From the NCBI GenBank assembly GCA_023412765.1, contig JAEZBX010000059.1, forward strand, positions 1-53,561: a DNA stretch of 53,561 nt, written 5' to 3'. This DNA is from Bacteroidota bacterium (lineage in GTDB: Bacteria; Bacteroidota; Bacteroidia; Cytophagales; Cyclobacteriaceae). The translations under genes and the position numbers were made by a program. The notes beneath the pieces were generated by a model. It saw only the letters and a list, made by a program, of their open reading frames with translations, made no database searches and was not told the origin of the DNA. The first letter of the stretch is position 1, and every line of letters starts with the position of its first letter. This document shows positions 17,898-26,097 of this stretch, in pieces.

Positions 17898-18266
17898 TCA
17901 GCAGGGAGGATGGAACAAAGTATGCGTGAGATCATAAGCATACAACAATTCTCTCGAATCGAATTTTTGCAGTAAAAAGGATGCTTTCTTAGAATCCCAG
18001 CCGAAATCTGTTATGAGAAAAATCGAGGTTTCGACCTGTGTTTTATTAGTGTTAGTAGCCTGATCGTCGCTGCCTTCATCCGCGATGGCAAGGTTCCGAT
18101 CCAGGAAGCATTGTCCATAGCAAACGGTGATCTTTTTTTCTTTGTTGATGCAGAGCACTTCGGCGATATAATCGCGATTGGTTTCAAAATAAGTTATTAT
18201 CGTCAGCTTGAAAATGCACTGCGCTGACAACAGAAAAATGAATAATATCGCGAGAGCTCGCTTCAC
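17898..18266 (-). CDS. Small conserved protein with CxnKEKKxxxCYGQCFL motif
   Basis: About 122 residues. It starts with a hydrophobic segment (ALAILFIFLLSAQCIF) that may be a signal peptide or anchor. Next comes the pattern LCINKEKKITVCYGQCFLDRNL, with three cysteines. I recognise this pattern from small unnamed Bacteroidota proteins beside TonB receptors and copper genes, but know no function. The C-terminus ends in HTLFHPPC. The start is uncertain: the GTG at 18266 puts the hydrophobic stretch at the N-terminus, and a GTG at 18305 would add 13 residues. It lies 119 bases before the MbnP-like gene on the same strand. Confidence 0.6.
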   Translation of the reverse strand: MKRALAILFIFLLSAQCIFKLTIITYFETNRDYIAEVLCINKEKKITVCYGQCFLDRNLAIADEGSDDQATNTNKTQVETSIFLITDFGWDSKKASFLLQKFDSRELLYAYDLTHTLFHPPC

Positions 18267-18548
18267 GGCCCCAAAGATAATCGTTAACCTTAATTGTTTA
18301 TACACTTTTTTAAATTTGTTGCCTAAAGCCGTCCCCTAATCACGAATTAGATTAACGGTACTCATAACAGTTACAACAAACAGATGTAATAAATGTAAGT
18401 CGTAAAGCTGTTATCAATCAGGCATTACCACCGCATACACCAAATAACTTTTGTATCTTCCAGATAATAAAGCCGTTGGAGCGGATACCTTTTTATCTCA
18501 AAAGGTATTAAGCATTTAGAAAGTTGTATTAAGCAAACCCTTAGCCTC

Positions 18549-20414
18549 ATGTATCCAAGGATCCTCCTTCCTATAATCCTGTTCACATCATTTCATTTAT
18601 CCTTTTCTCAAAACGAAGCGCCAAAATTTGGAGATATCTCGCTTGAGGATCTCAAGATGACCCGGTATGTGAAGGATACGGCTGCTGCCGCACTAATATT
18701 ATCCGATCAGGGTGTTATGAATGTGGATATAAATTCGACGGCCGGAACGATCCTGACAAGGCACACGCAAATCAAAATTTTCAGATCCTCTGCTTTTTCA
18801 GAATGGGCAAACTTAAAAATACGCATTGACAAGCACGGGTTAAAGAAATTTAAAGGCGTTACGTATAATCTCGTCAACGGCGCTATTCAGAAAACTGAGC
18901 TAGATAACCGTCAAATCCTGAAGGATAAAACCAGCAAAGATTCCGATGTTATCACTGTTGCGTTCCCGAACGTTAAGGAAGGTTCGATAATTGAATTTGA
19001 ATTCTCCTGCATGTATGAGAATGCATACTATCCCAGGTGGCAATTTCAGTTTACCATACCGGTTGTAAGAAGTGAATTTATCTATACCGGCCCTCAACAT
19101 ATCAATCAACTTTTATGCGGTGAGCTTAAACCCACATCGCATGTAACTAAACATAATGGATCGCGCCACGAATGGCTCATGGTGGACGTTCCAGCCTTTA
19201 AGGCCGAACCACACATGCCCAATGAGGATGCCTACCTTTCCATTCTTAAAGTGGACCGTGCCCGCGGATGGGGCGATATTGCTATAGACCTCATGACCCG
19301 ACACACCGTGGGGAAAATCCTTTTACAAGACAGCTACCTGAACGGAAAAGTAAAGGAACTAACGGCGGATATGACCGAGGCTACACAAAAGATCAAAGTG
19401 TTATCAGCTTTTGTGAAGGAATCCGTGAGTTGGAATGGTTTCTGTGACTTCGCCGCGTATGATCCTCATGATGTAGTGGAAAAGAAAAGAGGATCATCAG
19501 GGGATATCAATTTATTGTTTGCCTCGCTGCTGAAGAAAGCCGGGTTAAATGTTGGCCTGGTATTTTTAAGCACCCGCGAAAATGGATATGTTCTGCAGGA
19601 CTTCCCGTCATCCAGACAGTTTGATTATGTCATTTGCCATGTAACACTGGAAGATGGTAGCGAATTGTATCTGGATGCCACTGAAAAAAATCTTCCCTAT
19701 GACATGCTACCGGCGCGGTGCTTCAATCACAAAGGTTTTCTCGTATCATCAGGTCAGCACGGTTGGGTTGGAATTGAACCGTCCACGCGAGAAAAAGTAT
19801 CATTGAACGCGAATGTCATTATCTCTAATGAAGGTCAGTTAAGCGGGAAAGTTAAAATCATTAACGATGGGTATGCTGCGTACTCCGGACGCGAAAAATT
19901 GGAGGGAGGAGAAGAATCATATAAGAAAGATTCGTTCATAACTAAACTATCGAATGTCCAAACTTCTGAGATCTTGAATGGAAAGGATCTCGATAAACCT
20001 CTCCTTGAAAACTACGACATCAGCATTGACAGCTACGCAACTCTTTCTGGTGATTTAATCTACTTTAATCCAATTGTCTTTCTAAGGGAAGAATCCAATC
20101 CTTATGTCCTGACCTCAAGACAATATCCAGTCGACTTCAGTTCTATCGTTGACAAGGTTTCTGTTTACAACATCACCATACCCGATGGCTACACGGTGGA
20201 AGAAGTTCCTGAAAGCAAGGTTTTTACCTTACCTGAGGGCGCAGCCAAATATACTTTCAACATTTCGGTCAATAGCAACAAGATTGTGGTGATGAATCGG
20301 CTGCAAATTAACAAGACTCTTTTCTACCAGGACGAATACGCTAACCTAAGAGAGTTTTATACGAGGCTAGTCGCCAAGAATGCAGAAAATGTTGTTCTTA
20401 AGAAAAAGAGTTGA
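18549..20414 (+). CDS. DUF3857 / transglutaminase-like protein with degenerate active site
   Basis: A 621-residue secreted protein (signal peptide to about residue 20). A DUF3857 beta-domain (about 45-230) is followed by a transglutaminase-like core and a C-terminal DUF2569/3858-like sandwich. The core segment KRGSSGDINLLFASLLKKAG aligns with the usual GxCxDxAxLL motif but has Ser in place of the nucleophilic Cys. The downstream His (CHVTLEDGS) and Asp (LYLDAT) are kept. It is therefore probably non-catalytic. It is the only plus-strand gene inside a minus-strand locus and converges on the lipoprotein gene at 20429, with 14 bases between the stops. The role is unknown. Confidence 0.85.
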   Translation: MYPRILLPIILFTSFHLSFSQNEAPKFGDISLEDLKMTRYVKDTAAAALILSDQGVMNVDINSTAGTILTRHTQIKIFRSSAFSEWANLKIRIDKHGLKKFKGVTYNLVNGAIQKTELDNRQILKDKTSKDSDVITVAFPNVKEGSIIEFEFSCMYENAYYPRWQFQFTIPVVRSEFIYTGPQHINQLLCGELKPTSHVTKHNGSRHEWLMVDVPAFKAEPHMPNEDAYLSILKVDRARGWGDIAIDLMTRHTVGKILLQDSYLNGKVKELTADMTEATQKIKVLSAFVKESVSWNGFCDFAAYDPHDVVEKKRGSSGDINLLFASLLKKAGLNVGLVFLSTRENGYVLQDFPSSRQFDYVICHVTLEDGSELYLDATEKNLPYDMLPARCFNHKGFLVSSGQHGWVGIEPSTREKVSLNANVIISNEGQLSGKVKIINDGYAAYSGREKLEGGEESYKKDSFITKLSNVQTSEILNGKDLDKPLLENYDISIDSYATLSGDLIYFNPIVFLREESNPYVLTSRQYPVDFSSIVDKVSVYNITIPDGYTVEEVPESKVFTLPEGAAKYTFNISVNSNKIVVMNRLQINKTLFYQDEYANLREFYTRLVAKNAENVVLKKKS

Positions 20415-20428
20415 GTAGTGTTCATCCA

Positions 20429-21013
20429 TCACTCGATGGTAATTGGAAAAACAACATCCAAATCGGTTTCTCCGGTATGTGCATCGGAATTGGAAGATTT
20501 CAAGTCAGGTTGATGTTTCAGTACGATTCGAAACTCCCCGGTAGCCGGACCTGAGGTTGTCCACATTGTTTCAAGTCCAAGCGGTAGTCCATTTTCATCC
20601 TCATCAAGATAGTTTACAGATCCAGCGGCACTTTCAATATTTCCGCTTCCCGATGGAGTAGCAAACAAATCTTCCGTCCACTGGAAGAAGAACATATGTT
20701 CGCCAGCTTCCTCGCTCACTTCTTCCGTCACATCATACTCTGGCTGAGTAATATCAGCAAGGTTGTTCACCAACATGATCTCGAGGTGGTAGGTAGCCAT
20801 TGCGGCGAGGTTGATAGGCTGGTCGATCTCAATGTCCCCCACCCCTTCACCGTCCGGGTCTGACGCTGTAGCAACAATTGGTTCACCACCGTTATCTGGC
20901 ACAAACCTCAATATTACCTTTGTGATAAGCTCAGGAACTTCTTCCTTTTGCGGATCATCAACCTCGCATGATAAAACAGTAGCAATGACGACCAACGCTA
21001 TCAATATACGCAT
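20429..21013 (-). CDS. Lipoprotein partner of the upstream TonB receptor
   Basis: A 194-residue lipoprotein (MRILIALVVIATVLSC, Cys16 by count). It is beta-rich, with acidic loops such as DPDGEGVGDIEIDQP and YDVTEEVSEEAGEHMFF. I recall similar proteins directly after copper- or zinc-type TonB receptors in Bacteroidota, but they have no assigned activity. The gene begins 43 bases after the receptor stop, on the same strand, so a shared transcript and a cell-surface or periplasmic job in the same uptake system are likely. The ATG at 21013 is chosen because it gives the lipoprotein signal. Confidence 0.7.
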   Translation of the reverse strand: MRILIALVVIATVLSCEVDDPQKEEVPELITKVILRFVPDNGGEPIVATASDPDGEGVGDIEIDQPINLAAMATYHLEIMLVNNLADITQPEYDVTEEVSEEAGEHMFFFQWTEDLFATPSGSGNIESAAGSVNYLDEDENGLPLGLETMWTTSGPATGEFRIVLKHQPDLKSSNSDAHTGETDLDVVFPITIE

Positions 21014-21056
21014 GGTGTGGGGAAAATATTTGGAATAGAAAAACTTAAATGTCATA

Positions 21057-23471
21057 CTAAAAAAAGCATTTCACAGAGATCAGAAAGTTCCTGCCTATAT
21101 CATCGGCAAAATAGCGGAAGCGGTTTGTGTATTCTCTGTATGAACTGTTTAAAAGATTTTCAGACGCAATCCGAAAATCATAACGATTTTTTTCGGATTT
21201 CAGAGAAACGCCAGCTGCAAAATCCCAAAGGATATATGCTGGCGGAGGAGCCATAAAATCAAAATTTGAATTATTGCCATTTAATGGATCTGCGTTGTCC
21301 TCGCGTGCTTCATTAATTTCCTGAACAGTTATCACCCTGGGTGCTCGTCGTTGCCTGTCTACAAACCTTGCCTTTGTTTCCACAAACAATTTACTCAAGG
21401 AACCCGGTGAAGGTTTCTCATAACGCACTGCAACTTCGTAACGGTTTGGTGGAATGAAAACAAGATAGTCGTCGTTGCGATGGTCCGACGCGCGCAACAA
21501 TGAAATCTTCGGAAGGACCTGTACCCGGGGATGAACCTGCCAAAACGCTGAAACGTCGAGGCCTAAAAATAAAGCATCGGTCTGCGTGTATCGGAAGTAT
21601 GTATACGTCCCTCTTACATTTTGTGTAACACCTGCCGGGCGCAAATAGATGTAATTAAAAATGTAGTTTGCATACGGACTTATTTCAAAACCAAAACTTC
21701 CAAGAACTCGCTGGTAGGTGGCAACAAACTTCACCGCCTGCTCTGTTTTAAATGACACATCATCAATATCAAGCACCTCATTTGTAGTATCGTTCAAAAG
21801 AAAACCATATTCATTTGCTGCAGCACTCTGATGAGTTCCCACACTATAGAGTTCAGCGACGTGCGGAGGTCTCCACGAACTGCTGATGTTTAGTTTTAAA
21901 GCTTCGTTGCTTCTTCTTGCCAGGGTAGCGCCCGCTGTTGCACTGAAGTTATTGAAATTCAGGTTAGCTCGGAACAGCGAATTTTTATAATCGTATCCAG
22001 CAACCGAATAATAGCGGTAGTCGTATCTCAGCCCGAGATCGACAATCCATTTATTCAAGTTCATTTTTGTAATCCCAAAAAATCCTCCAGATACATTATT
22101 GAAATCGGGAATGAATGGGACCTTTTGTGTACCGAATACTTTTCTATTCTGTTGGAACATCGCAGTGACGCCAGTGCAAATCGACCATTTATCATTCTTG
22201 AAATATTCCCATTCTGTTTCCATTGTATGGGTGTTCAATCGAAGATTCAGATCTGGAGTGTTGGAAAGATCTCCGATTCTAAAATCAAATTCTTTCCGAT
22301 GGTTATTTTGAAAACCATACTGCAAACGCAATTCACTCTTAGGCAATTTGACGTGGCCGCTTACCTTGAGAAGATTGTGGCTTACCGTCTGACGCGGTTC
22401 GCTTATATCATAACTGAATGATGAAGTGTACAGTGGTTCAGGCCTTGTCATCGCATCCTCAAGGTCATTTTGATTTCCGATTGAGACACCTTTCAAGATT
22501 CCTATCTCCGACGCAAAGTGACTGAAAAAGACTTCGACTCCAAGACGCTCGTCATGATAGCCCGTGGCAGCCGAGAAATTCAGTTCTCTGATTCCAGTAT
22601 TGGTAAGACTATAATTTGGGGTATGAAAATCTCCCGCGCGTTTTGCCGTTCCCTGTATCCGCCATCCCCAACCATCCCGATTATTGATACCACCTTCAAT
22701 CATCCCGGAAATGGTTCCAGACCTACCGTTGCTCTGCGCTATTGTGCTTATGGATCCGCCGATTCCAGCCCTTTCAGGAAGTGGTGCGGGATTTACTACA
22801 ATCACACCGCCAATAGCATCAGTCCCATATTTTATTGATGAAGCATCTTTAATTACGGAGACATCAGATGCAACAAACGGATCAATTTCAGGAGCATGCT
22901 CTGCACCCCATTGTTGTCCCTCCTGCCTGATGCCGTGATTTAATATTAATACACGCTGACTGTGAACACCGTGAATGACTGGTTTAAAGATTCCAGGACC
23001 GCTCTGAATTGAATTCACACCTGCAATCTCTTTTAATGACTCCCCAAGAGTTTTACCCGCCGATTCAGCGAGCTGATTAGCGCTAAGAGTTGTCAGATTA
23101 TGAGCATGTTCTGTATGCATCAGTTCATCTTCGATAACTAATTCGGGAAGTTCGCTCACGCGTTCTTTTAGGTGAATGATTTTTCGGATGGTACCATTTA
23201 TGGCGATCTCAAACTCCTCATTTTCATAGCCGAGATATCGTACACTAACGACATAGTTTCCGGGACATAAATCCGTGAAGTTGAATGCACCCTGGAGATC
23301 GGTAACGTCTCCTTTTTGCTGGTGCACGAGCAAAATGCTAGCACCGACTATTGGCTGATTTGAGCTGTCCAATACGCGGCCGGTAAACGATCCGTTGCAA
23401 TCCTGCGCCCCTGTCGTGAATAAACATAAGAGCATCGCTGCTCCCAGCAATACAATATTTTTGTAAGTCAT
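21057..23471 (-). CDS. TonB-dependent outer-membrane receptor (metal type)
   Basis: An 804-residue receptor with signal peptide, CarboxypepD-regulatory-like domain (about 25-110), plug (about 115-225) and beta-barrel ending in aromatic VKCFF. The plug contains LGESLKEIAGVNSIQSGPG, VIHGVHSQRVLILNHGIRQ and QWGAEHAPEIDPF. This pattern is shared by receptors related to OprC/NosA (copper) and ZnuD (zinc), rather than SusC, and no SusD follows. It uses TonB energy to import a metal or a metal complex. The His/Cys-rich gene before it and the MbnP-like genes nearby point to copper, though zinc cannot be ruled out. Confidence 0.9.
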   Translation of the reverse strand: MTYKNIVLLGAAMLLCLFTTGAQDCNGSFTGRVLDSSNQPIVGASILLVHQQKGDVTDLQGAFNFTDLCPGNYVVSVRYLGYENEEFEIAINGTIRKIIHLKERVSELPELVIEDELMHTEHAHNLTTLSANQLAESAGKTLGESLKEIAGVNSIQSGPGIFKPVIHGVHSQRVLILNHGIRQEGQQWGAEHAPEIDPFVASDVSVIKDASSIKYGTDAIGGVIVVNPAPLPERAGIGGSISTIAQSNGRSGTISGMIEGGINNRDGWGWRIQGTAKRAGDFHTPNYSLTNTGIRELNFSAATGYHDERLGVEVFFSHFASEIGILKGVSIGNQNDLEDAMTRPEPLYTSSFSYDISEPRQTVSHNLLKVSGHVKLPKSELRLQYGFQNNHRKEFDFRIGDLSNTPDLNLRLNTHTMETEWEYFKNDKWSICTGVTAMFQQNRKVFGTQKVPFIPDFNNVSGGFFGITKMNLNKWIVDLGLRYDYRYYSVAGYDYKNSLFRANLNFNNFSATAGATLARRSNEALKLNISSSWRPPHVAELYSVGTHQSAAANEYGFLLNDTTNEVLDIDDVSFKTEQAVKFVATYQRVLGSFGFEISPYANYIFNYIYLRPAGVTQNVRGTYTYFRYTQTDALFLGLDVSAFWQVHPRVQVLPKISLLRASDHRNDDYLVFIPPNRYEVAVRYEKPSPGSLSKLFVETKARFVDRQRRAPRVITVQEINEAREDNADPLNGNNSNFDFMAPPPAYILWDFAAGVSLKSEKNRYDFRIASENLLNSSYREYTNRFRYFADDIGRNFLISVKCFF

Positions 23472-23530
23472 TTTAATTTGAGATAGAAGTTATCCGTCGG
23501 TTAGTCCGCGGCATCAATTGAAAGAAACTT

Positions 23531-23929
23531 CTATACTACAGGGGGAGCTCTCGCAGGAATGTTAAAGAATTCCCATACGGTTGCATTGACGGGAATGTAT
23601 TGTCCAAATTCGTCCGGCAATTCAAGCGATTCGAAAGAATGACTCCCTTCAAATATTTGAATACTAATTGGTACAACATGACAAAGCGGGCATTGCTCAA
23701 TGGATGTCAGGTGCGTTTCATGATCACATCCATCGTCCTGGAGCTCGTGGTAAATTGTCCTGTGACAAGGGTCTTCTTCCTGCTCAGGAGTGTGCAGTGA
23801 CTGCTCAACGGAATGGACTATACTGTGAAAAATCTCGAACTGAACGTTCCCCGCGAAATACAGCAACAACAGAAAGGCGGCGGAGAGTGGTCCGCTGAAA
23901 AAGCCGCGCATTTTCCTTACCTTACCCAT
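23531..23929 (-). CDS. Small His/Cys-rich membrane-anchored protein
   Basis: The protein has 132 residues. One hydrophobic segment (PLSAAFLLLLYFAGNVQF) is followed by a His/Cys/acid-rich part with HSIVHSVEQSLH, EEDPCHR, DDGCDHETH and a CPLCHVVP motif, and it ends PARAPPVV. These are plausible metal ligands. Similar small proteins ending in R-x-PP occur upstream of copper-type TonB receptors in Bacteroidota. It lies 59 bases before the receptor gene, on the same strand. A TGCAA-N5-TTGCA palindrome lies 42 bases upstream of its ATG. The function is unknown; a metallochaperone or sensor role is a guess. Confidence 0.7.
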   Translation of the reverse strand: MGKVRKMRGFFSGPLSAAFLLLLYFAGNVQFEIFHSIVHSVEQSLHTPEQEEDPCHRTIYHELQDDGCDHETHLTSIEQCPLCHVVPISIQIFEGSHSFESLELPDEFGQYIPVNATVWEFFNIPARAPPVV

Positions 23930-23970
23930 TGTTCACCTTAGGCCCAAATTAACGCAGGATTTTTTCTATT

Positions 23971-23985
23971 TGCAACACTATTGCA
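23971..23985. promoter_or_regulatory. Inverted repeat TGCAA-CACTA-TTGCA, candidate metal-regulator site
   Basis: A perfect 5-base inverted repeat with a 5-base spacer lies 42 bases before the ATG of the His/Cys-rich protein that heads the TonB receptor operon. The size and position fit a Fur/Zur-class operator. The regulator is not in the window and the match is short. Confidence 0.35.
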
Positions 23986-24017
23986 TCTGTCATTCCCACT
24001 GCACAATAGGAATATGA

Positions 24018-24317
24018 TTAGTTAGCGAAAGAAAGCAGCTGTTGTTCCAAAGTATTTTTGTCAATCATACCCGAATGGCGCCATACCTGCCGTCCGCCTT
24101 TGAATATGATGAAGGTTGGTACCGCCCTGACATCGTACTGCATTGCTGCGGCTTGATTTTTATCTATATTGACTTTAATCACGCGAGCTTTTCCCTCGAC
24201 GTCTTTACCCACCGCCTGAATCGCTGGGGCCATTGCTTTGCATGGCCCGCACCAATCAGCGTAAAAGTCAACCAACACTGGCGTTGACGAGCCTATGAGA
24301 GTGTTAAATTTTTCCAT
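24018..24317 (-). CDS. trxA: Thioredoxin
   Basis: A 99-residue thioredoxin with the redox motif WCGPC in VDFYADWCGPCKAMAP and the cis-Pro loop RAVPTFIIF. It has no signal peptide, so it acts in the cytosol reducing protein disulfides. It starts 4 bases after the CbpA stop and is probably cotranscribed with that gene, giving a small redox/chaperone unit. Confidence 0.95.
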   Translation of the reverse strand: MEKFNTLIGSSTPVLVDFYADWCGPCKAMAPAIQAVGKDVEGKARVIKVNIDKNQAAAMQYDVRAVPTFIIFKGGRQVWRHSGMIDKNTLEQQLLSFAN

Positions 24318-24321
24318 TGTA

Positions 24322-25239
24322 TTAGTAGCTAGCTTTCAATTGCTCAAACAATTGCCGTTGCTTGTCGGTCAATCGTTCTGGAATGTGTACTTGTAATTGA
24401 ACATACATATCCCCGAAGATGTTCGCTTCTCCGTAAACTGGCATGCCCTTATTTTTGATCCTGATTACCCTTCCGCTTTGTGTGCCGGGCGCAATCTTCA
24501 CCTTTACCTGCCCAGTCAGGGTATCCACTATGGTAGTACCCCCCAGTACAGCCGTAAATAAATCTATCGTATGTGAAGTGTGAAGGTCATCACCTTTTCG
24601 TGTGAACCGGGGATGATTCACAACATGGACGCGGACAAACAAGTCGCCGCGGTTTCCCCTGCTACCTTTTCCACCTTTCCCTTTGATGCGCAGCAATTGC
24701 TCGTCGTAAGCGCCCGGTTTTGTTGTAATGCGCAATTTTTCGTCTTCCACTTCAATGAGTCTGTGCGTGCCATGAAATGCTTCCTCGAGAGTAATATCCA
24801 TGTCAGTCTGGTAATCTTGTCCATTAACATTTCCCGTGCGCGAACCCTGACGCTGTCCGGCGCCTGCACTACGGCCAAAGAATTGTTCGAAGAAATCCGA
24901 GAAGCCAGAACCACTCTGTCCAAAAATATCGCTGAAGTCGCCGTCGAAAGAGAATGGTCCGCTGCCACCACGAGGTCCCTGGCCACCTCCTGGTCTTCCA
25001 CCCATATTTTCATATTGACGCCAGTTAGCGCCGAGCTGATCATATTTTTTTCTTTTTTCAGGATCTCCCAATACTTCATGAGCCTCATTAACTTCTTTGA
25101 ACTTTTCTTCAGCAGTCTTATTATCCTTATTCTTATCCGGATGATATTTTACCGCAAGTTTCCGATATGCCTTTTTGATTTCATCCTGCGAAGCATTCTT
25201 ACTTACACCCAGTATTTTGTAATAGTCCTTGTAATCCAT
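24322..25239 (-). CDS. cbpA: DnaJ-class co-chaperone without zinc finger (CbpA-like)
   Basis: The protein has 305 residues. An N-terminal J domain with the HPD motif (VKYHPDKNKD) is followed by a Gly/Phe-rich linker (GGRPGGGQGPRGGSGPFSF) and the two C-terminal substrate-binding beta-domains. The DnaJ zinc-finger CxxCxGxG repeats are missing, which separates CbpA/DjlA-type proteins from DnaJ. It stimulates DnaK ATPase. The ATG at 25239 gives MDYKDYYKILGV, the normal J-domain start. It shares a transcript with the thioredoxin gene. Confidence 0.92.
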   Translation of the reverse strand: MDYKDYYKILGVSKNASQDEIKKAYRKLAVKYHPDKNKDNKTAEEKFKEVNEAHEVLGDPEKRKKYDQLGANWRQYENMGGRPGGGQGPRGGSGPFSFDGDFSDIFGQSGSGFSDFFEQFFGRSAGAGQRQGSRTGNVNGQDYQTDMDITLEEAFHGTHRLIEVEDEKLRITTKPGAYDEQLLRIKGKGGKGSRGNRGDLFVRVHVVNHPRFTRKGDDLHTSHTIDLFTAVLGGTTIVDTLTGQVKVKIAPGTQSGRVIRIKNKGMPVYGEANIFGDMYVQLQVHIPERLTDKQRQLFEQLKASY

Positions 25240-25305
25240 TTTCAAAGAAGACTTAGTTCATAAATGTTTTAGTCCGATTTTCTCCCCTAAGATAACCTCG
25301 GAAGA

Positions 25306-25433
25306 TCAATCCCAGTTTGTCAAGTTGAAAAAAGGAATAAGGAATAAGGATTGGGTCGCAAAGTGCGTACCGTTATTGCGTATTCCCTTCATACGTTTCA
25401 GAACTCCTCGAAACATGACATGGTAGGATTAAT
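25306..25433. repeat. Second copy of the dispersed inverted-end element
   Basis: The left end CAATCCCAGTTTGTCAAGTT is followed by GAAAAAAGGAATAAGGAATAAGG. The right end ACATGACATGGTAGGATTAAT is its degenerate inverse. The inner CGCAAAGTGCGTAC resembles GGTGCGTACTTTGAG of the 9.3 kb copy. The rest of the 25240-25576 spacer shows no gene. Confidence 0.65.
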
Positions 25434-25576
25434 ACTAACCAGTAATTCAAAGTGTGGTAGCTATTCTAGGTTATCGAGCAACTATGGAATTGCCGCGTGT
25501 GAACCGATTTTTATTGCTCGTAGAAAAGAAAGCTTCTGACCAGGGCCTGTTTCCATTTTGGTAGGATCTTGAAATT

Positions 25577-26032
25577 CTACGAGGGTATTAATCCCGCATC
25601 TTTCAACGCCTGCTGCTCGTCGCCGGTGATGTAAGCAAAGATTTTCAGATCATCACCGTTCTTTTGAAGGAGGTAAAAAATATCGAAGCTGATGTCTCCT
25701 TCTGTGTTGTTCTTTCGGACGAAAGTACAATTCCAATGCACCTTCACGATCGCGTGTAAATTATCAAGGATGGTTACCTGTATGGAAAGTATATCCATAC
25801 TTCGGACACCTATTTCCTTATAAAAATTCCAGCCCTTGCTTATGACTTCCCTGAAATCTTTATCGTTTTTTTCCGTAATAATTCCAGTTGGACTAGCTTC
25901 AAGAAATTCACTTGCAAAAGAATTTACAGCTTCGTCAATTTCGGGTTCAGAGCCAGACAAAGCATCGTTAATCAGGGCTTCATACCGATCAAAAAAATTT
26001 TCTATCTCATGCTGTTGAATGGCAATGCTCAT
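25577..26032 (-). CDS. NTF2/SnoaL-like protein of unknown function
   Basis: A 151-residue soluble protein. An N-terminal helix pair (FFDRYEALINDAL) is followed by a curved sheet pattern (IVKVHWNCTFVRKN, ISFDIFYLLQKNGDDLKIFAYIT), characteristic of the NTF2-like/SnoaL fold. Such proteins are ligand-binding or small isomerase-type domains; nothing here shows the ligand. It stands alone between the CbpA unit and a quinone oxidoreductase on the same strand, 65 bases after the latter, and could be cotranscribed with it. Confidence 0.7.
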   Translation of the reverse strand: MSIAIQQHEIENFFDRYEALINDALSGSEPEIDEAVNSFASEFLEASPTGIITEKNDKDFREVISKGWNFYKEIGVRSMDILSIQVTILDNLHAIVKVHWNCTFVRKNNTEGDISFDIFYLLQKNGDDLKIFAYITGDEQQALKDAGLIPS

Positions 26033-26097
26033 TTATTCTGGTAACTTGTAATGGGGAGGGCTTATCGCCAATCGTTTAATCTAGCAACGCCATCGCC

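Noticed and set aside
21057..23471. SusC-type receptor of a polysaccharide utilisation locus
   Set aside because: No SusD gene follows, and the plug sequence is of the metal-receptor kind; the downstream lipoprotein is short and beta-rich.
24580..25263. 227-codon plus-strand frame opposite cbpA
   Set aside because: It lies entirely antisense to a clear CbpA gene, and its sequence shows no domain.
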